A DNA stretch of 64,000 nt from Lathyrus oleraceus (lineage: Eukaryota; Streptophyta; Magnoliopsida; Fabales; Fabaceae). The translations under genes and the position numbers were made by a program. The stretch covers positions 17,344,665 to 17,408,664 of the forward strand of contig NC_066583.1 of assembly GCF_024323335.1 (NCBI RefSeq), given 5' to 3'. The notes under the pieces are model-generated. The model searched no databases. It was given only the letters and a program-made list of their open reading frames with translations, and had not been told where the DNA came from. Below are positions 58,319 through 64,000 of the stretch, one piece after another (positions within the stretch are counted from its first letter, which is position 1; each line of letters opens with the position of its first letter).

Positions 58319-61037
58319 ATGCCCCTATTTAAGATCATTCTAGCCGGAGAAGTGAAGGTTAAAATCTTCGTCTCGACGGGGTAGAAAGGGCTTAAATAAT
58401 AACAAAGAGACGAATTTTGGTCCCTAAGAGACCTCATGATGCAAATGTAGGTATGAAAAATGGTAGCACTCTGTGGAGATATGTGTCCACAAAAGCAAAG
58501 AAATCAGAAGCCACTGGTAATCCATATGAGCAATTCACTCCATGGGACCAAGACCCTGGGGACTCTCCTGGGGATAGAAAAGGGATAAAAATGCGCGAGC
58601 AGGTCACGACTCAAAGCGTGGGGAACAAAATTCCAAAGGGAAAAGATCCAATGGAAAGACTCGAGCTGACTCGAAGATGCATGTGTTGGGGAATATGTCA
58701 ATACAGCAAAAAACTATCCACATCGGATACTTCGGATAAAATCCGGATGAAAACAATCCACTAAGGGACTTCGTTGGGGATGTCCACAAGGACACTCCTG
58801 GGGAAGCAGCGGGACGAGGTATTACCGGTTACTGGGTAATAAGCTCAAGGAGACATGTGATATGAACGCCAAGTATGAGGGTGAGAGATACAACATGCTC
58901 AGGAAGAGATGAATATCCAAGACTGGTATAAGGGTGAGAGATATCAAAACTTCAAAACGTCTGAGGAAAACCTAAAAGGTATACTTCAACTCAGGGATTC
59001 TGACTCCACAGGGGACAAAAAGTCATAATAGGGAGCAGAAAGGAAGGAACACCAGGGATACCGGTTACTGGGCATATAATAGGTGACCAACCAAGGCGTG
59101 AATTGGGGAATATTCCCAAAACACTCATCATCCAAAAGAGGGCTAAAAGCAAACTCGATTACAGGATGGATATTCGACTCCACAAAGGGGATACGAATCT
59201 TACTCAACTAGGGAAGAACAAAAGGCTTCAGACCCCGATAGTGCATGAGATATACTATCTATTACCGTCAGAACGTAGATAATATACTCGCATGGACGAT
59301 TATCCACAACCGATTACTGGGTTAATAAAGGATAAATCGACCGAAAAGAAAAGGCATCGGGATACCAAAACTAGGTATATAATGATGACCAATTCAGGGG
59401 AGAAACAATCATTACCAACAGCAACAAGGTAGACGAGAGATGACCCGCTAGGGATAAATTGCGTAATCAGGGCAATTATCCAAGCAGATGAGGGGATATC
59501 ATCACCGAATATTGGATGAAGATAACTGTCACCAATTAAAGATGAGCAAAAATAGTTACTCTGCAAAAAGGGAAGAAATAGGGTTTACAACTACTAGTAT
59601 GAGGGTAGAGAAACACAGACTCCGCCGGGGATAATAATTACTAATTATTGAGCAATTATTCATTTACCACGGGGAAATAGGAAAAGAGTCCCAAGAGACC
59701 GATCTAGGATCAAACTAGATAGGCACACCAAATCAAGACTTGTCCCGGTGAGGATATAACTCAATGGGGAAAACCATCCCAGTATATGTGTTGGGAAGGA
59801 ACAAAAACAATCAACATCCACGAGGATATAACCCGGTGGGGAATATGGAAGAAAGGATAGACGCTTTCTGCTTATGGAGCTGACTCTATATGGAGAGATC
59901 AGACACACACGTCTGCTTGGGGAAGTATATCACCAAATAGCAGGAGACAGCAAACAACGATATATGGCAAAGAATGCAACATGAATATCTGAATGTTATA
60001 ATTATGCATGTATATGCGTGGTTTATGTATGATGTATGCTGACAAACATGACATATCTAACACCACCAGGTCCAGGAATCAACCACTCGGTACTACATCT
60101 CAAGAGAGAAAGCCAAGTTCACCGGAGAGTATCCGATCTGCTAGGGATCAGAGATACTAGGAAGCAAAGAACTCTGCAGGGGATGAATCATCAATCATTC
60201 CTGCTGGGGACGAGAGTTATCACAGACAAGGTCCACCACACCAACAACTCTATTGGGGAATCTATCCGAGGAGATAAAGGATTTATCGGGATCAACCACC
60301 AAATACCGCTCTTGCCCAAAGAGATCCAAGCTACTGAGGAAGAAAGATTGCTACTCTGTTGAAGGGAAGATAGGTGACTCTCAACAAGCAATCCACTTGG
60401 TAGGATAAACCACAAGGGGTTCCAGAGGGAAGAGATACAGTCATGCCAGGAATATGGACAAAAATCTTACCCTGTTGGGGATCGTACCACCCTTGGGAGA
60501 GCACTGAGGATCTCCTAAGTATCCTTTCGTCATTGTGAATGTTCACTTTGTTTAAAAACAAATTATAAAAAAATTTGATCGTTTAAAACAATGATATTTT
60601 CTTAATCAAAACATGCAAACCATTTGTTGAATAGAAACAGATAAGAGTGCCAATAATTGGATAAAAGGCTCAAATTTATTTGATAGAATGGTAGTCTGCG
60701 AATGGCAAGACTCCATAATGACCATTTCTCCACCAATTCTGAATCCGATGTATTTGAAGCTTTGGCTGATAATGAGCAAGGATCTCTGACGGACGACAGT
60801 TGTAGAACAAAGTCTTGTCAGGATGCAGTTACTTGCCAAATCCCTAATTTTTGCCTAGATTGCCCCAGGATGAGGTACTCAATCTAGCGGGATACATATA
60901 TCATTATTATATATTTTTTGTGTCTCTAACTTTTGCCTGGATTGCCCTTTCGGGTTTTCAATCCACCAAGACGCTCATTTTTGCCTAAGCCGCCCTTTTG
61001 GGTTTTCAACTTAGCGAGCTATTTAGCTTTTATTTTT
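58319..61037 (-). other. Long 3' noncoding region of the Ogre/Tat element
   Basis: It lies between the end of pol and the 3' LTR. It is made of many short segments with a recurring GGGGA (plus-strand) signature: GGACTCTCCTGGGGATAG, ACCGGTTACTGGG (twice, ~58824 and ~59060), TTGGGGAATATT and GGGAACAAAA. No gene was found; the plus-strand open frame at 58417-58764 is a by-product. Confidence 0.6.
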
Positions 61038-64000
61038 TTAGGCGAAGTATTTCTTAACTGCATCTGAATTCACAGGACGAGTGAAATCCTCCTCATCCAT
61101 AGTTGTAAGTATCAAAGCATCGCCTGAAAAGGCTCTCTTAACAACATACAGACCCTCATAGTTCGGAGTCCACTTGCCCCTGGAATCGGGCGCGAAAGAC
61201 AAAACTTTCTTGAGCACAAGGTCACCTTCTCGGAACACACGAGGCTTTACCTTCTTATCAAAAGCTTTCTTCATCCTCTGCTGATATAACTGACCGTGGC
61301 ACATGGCAGTCAATCTCTTTTCTTCTATCAAGTTCAGCTGGTCATAACGACTCTGAACCCATTCAGCATCAGTCAACTTGGCCTCCATCAAGACTCTCAT
61401 TGATGGGATCTCCACCTCTACTGGGAGTACCGCCTCCATGCCATAAACAAGAGAGAAAGGGGTTGCCCCTGTTGAAGTGCGGACAGATGTACGATAGCCA
61501 TGCAAAGCGAATGGCAACATCTCATGCCAATCTTTGTACGTAACAACCATCTTCTGGATATTTTCTTGATATTCTTGTTAGCAGCTTCAACAACCCCATT
61601 CATCTTGGGTCTGTAAGGAGAAGAGTTATGATGCGCGATCTTGAACTCACTACACAGTTCTTTCATCATCTTGTTATTCAAGTTAGATCCATTATCAGTA
61701 ATGATCTTATCTGGCACACCATATCGACATATGAGTTGATTCTTGATAAACTTCACGACCACCTGCCTGGTCACATTTGCATACGACGCCGCTTCAACCC
61801 ACTTGGTGAAGTAATCAATTGCTACGAGAATAAATCTGTGTCCATTGGACGCTTTCGGCTCTATCATGCCAATCATGTCAATTCCTCACATGGAGAAAGG
61901 CCATGGTGATGAGATCACAATCAAAAGTGTCGGGGGAATATGAATCTTATCAGCATAAATCTGACACTTGTGGCATTTCTTCATAAATTTGCAGCAGTCA
62001 GACTCCATTGTCAGCCAATAGTAGCCTGCTCTCAGCATCTTTCTAGCCATGGCATGTCCATTGGAAAATAAACCCTCATGGACCTCAGTCATCAACAGGT
62101 CTGCTTCGTGTCTATCCACGCATCTGAGCAAAACCATGTCAAAATTTCTTTTGTAAAGCACTTCGCCATTGGGGTAGAAACTGCCTAACAATCTCCTCAA
62201 AGTCTTCCTATCTTTTACAAATGCCCCAGGCGGGTAAATCTGGCTCTGAAGGAAACACTTGATATCATAATACCACGGCCTATCATTTTTTACTTCTTCT
62301 ACTGCAAATACATGAGTTGGTCTGTCCAAGCGCATCACGGTGATATTGGGGACTTCATTCCACAATTTAACCACAATCATTGAAGCAAGCGTAGCAAGAG
62401 CATCTGCCATCCGATTCTCATCTCGAGAAATATGATGGAAGTCAACCTCAGTAAAGAACGTTGAAATCCTCCTCGCATAATCTCTGTATGGAATGAGGCC
62501 AGGCTGACTCGTTTCCCATTCACCCTTAATCTGATTAACAACGAGGGCCGAATCACCATATACATCAAGATGCTTGATCCTTAGATCAATACATTCCTCC
62601 AATCCCATAATACAGGCCTCATACTCAGCCATATTATTCGTGCATTTGAAAGTTAGCCTTGCTGTAAAAGGAATATGTGTGCCCTGAGGCGTAATGATTA
62701 CCGCCCCAATACCATTTCCATATTGATTTACAGCGCCATCAAATACCATACTCCATCTGGAACCAGGCTTTGGCCCTTCATCAAGTGTGGGTTCATCACA
62801 ATCTTTCATTTTTAAATACAGAATCTCCTCATCTGGGAAGTCATACTGAACTGACTAATAGTCCTCAATTGGTTGATGTGCCAAGTGGTCAGCCAAGATA
62901 CTACCTTTAATAGCCTTCTGAACCCGATACTCAATATCATACTCAGATAACAACATCTGCCAACGGGCAATTCTCCCTGTTAAAGCAGGCTTCTCGAAGA
63001 TGTACTTGATTGGATCCATTCTGGATATCAACCAAGTCGTATGATTTATCATATACTGGCGTAAGCGCTTAGCAGCCCAAGCCAAAGCACAACATGTCTT
63101 TTCAAGCATTGAGTATCGAGACTAACAATCAGTGAACTTCTTACTCAGGTAGTAAATAGCATACTCCTTCTTCCCTGATTCGTCTTGCTGACCAAGGACA
63201 CAACCCATCGAGTCTTCAAGAACAGTCAGATACATGATCAAAGGTCTTCCCTCTACAGGCGGAGACAAAATCGGAGGCTCAGACAAATATTCTTTAATAC
63301 TGTCGAAAGCTTTCTGGCAATCCTCGGTCCAATCATGTGACTGATCTTTCCGGAGGAGCTTGAATATAGGCGCACATGTGGCAGTCATGTGGGATATGAA
63401 TTTGGAGATATAATTCAAGCGGCCAAGAAAACCTCAGACTTGCTTCTCAGTTTTGAGCGCAAGCATCTCTTGTATTGCTTTGACCTTTGCAGGATCAACC
63501 TCAATACCTCTTTCACTAACAATGAAGCCCAATAACTTGCCAGAACGGACTCCAAATGTATACTTGTTGGGATTCAGACGAAGCTTATATTTCCTCAAAC
63601 GCTAGAAAAACTTTAACAAATGCTCTACATGTTCAACTTCCGTTCTTGACTTAGCAATCATATCGTCAACATATACCTCAATCTCCTTGTGCATCATATC
63701 ATGAAACAAGGTGGTCATAGCTCGTTGATACGTGGCTCCGGCGTTCTTCAAACCGAAGGGCATCACTTGATAACAGAATATTCCCCAAGGTGTGATGAAT
63801 GTTGTCTTCTCCATATCCTCGGGTGCCATCTTAATCTGATTATATCCGGAAAATCCGTCCATAAACGAGAAGACATTGAATTTAGCTGTATTGTCTACCA
63901 ACATATCAATATGTGGTAGAGGGAAATCATCTTTCGGACTAGCTTTATTCAAGTCTCTATAGTCCACACACATCCGGACTTTTCCATCTTTCTTAGGCAC
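61038..64000 (-). pseudogene. Ogre/Tat-type pol (reverse transcriptase, RNase H, integrase), decayed, runs off right edge
   Basis: Order on the minus strand: RT from 64000 (MPKKDGKVRMCVDYRDLNKA, FSFMDGFSGYNQI, active site YVDDM), then the RNase H-like connection (63418-62855; DWTEDCQKAFDSIKEYL, YAIYYLSKKF), the second, Tat-specific RNase H (MVFDGAVNQYGNGIGAVI .. NNMAEYEACIMGLEE .. YGDSALVVNQI .. ADALATLA), the integrase zinc finger (H..H then CHKCQIYAD), the integrase core with D in VAIDYFTKWVEA, D in ITDNGSN and E in MNGVVEAANKN, and the C-terminus ending VKKYFA at 61038. In-frame stops at 63602, ~63433, ~63121, ~62854 and ~61886 and a one-base deletion near 61558 break it. The second RNase H is what points to the Tat/Ogre lineage. 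Confidence 0.9.

Noticed and set aside
58417..58764. Plus-strand open frame of 115 residues
   Set aside because: It lies in the 3' noncoding region of a minus-strand Ogre and is made of its recurrent GGGGA segments.

Overview
The window is plant nuclear DNA, most likely from a large-genome legume of the Fabeae type (pea, vetch, faba bean or relatives). The lineage is inferred from Ogre/Tat-type LTRs, an Athila-type element with a tRNA-Asp primer site, legume-style TRIMs and canonical GT-AG introns. The only clearly functional host gene is a phosphatidylinositol 4-kinase alpha (PI4KA1-type) on the minus strand, 34251 down to 8173. I could rebuild it as 26 coding exons, all with GT..AG borders and matching phases, giving 6105 coding bases (2034 residues plus stop).

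Left arm (1-6560): a Mutator-like element (MULE) with two divergent genes. A MUDRA/MULE transposase runs off the left edge on the minus strand. A plant mobile domain (PMD, MAIN-like) gene runs on the plus strand and is broken by an internal deletion/frameshift. Between them lie a 203-bp tandem array and GGCGCC-rich words. Beyond the PMD gene are two tandem copies of a tract that matches, in reverse complement, part of an Ogre LTR found 48 kb away, then a long hairpin near the element end. A 1.18-kb PIF/Harbinger-like element (6615-7791, TTA duplications) separates the MULE from the kinase gene.

Centre (8173-34251): the kinase exons are intact, but the large introns are filled with small mobile elements. 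These include a nested TRIM array and a copia RNase H remnant in intron 20, two hAT-type MITEs and degenerate TRIMs in intron 17, an LTR-like remnant and a probable LINE tail in intron 11, and a complete 354-bp TRIM plus a 622-bp hAT element in intron 7.

Right arm (34500-64000): retrotransposon territory. In order it holds a 3.4-kb LTR-like block (34971-38335); unassigned DNA; a complete but internally deleted Athila-type element (40758-47788, TSD TCCAC) that keeps gag and protease and lacks RT and integrase; an outer Tat-like LTR starting near 49064, split by a 4.75-kb Ogre solo LTR (49786-54534, TSD ATTCC); and the 3' LTR (56245-58318), 3' noncoding region and decayed pol of a minus-strand Ogre/Tat element that runs off the right edge.

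No prokaryote-type system, CRISPR array or RNA gene was seen. The observations most worth following are the two-gene MULE with Ogre-like sequence in its flank, the hairpin at its end, the short near-palindromic words repeated inside four unrelated element types, and a single in-frame stop separating gag from protease in the Athila derivative.
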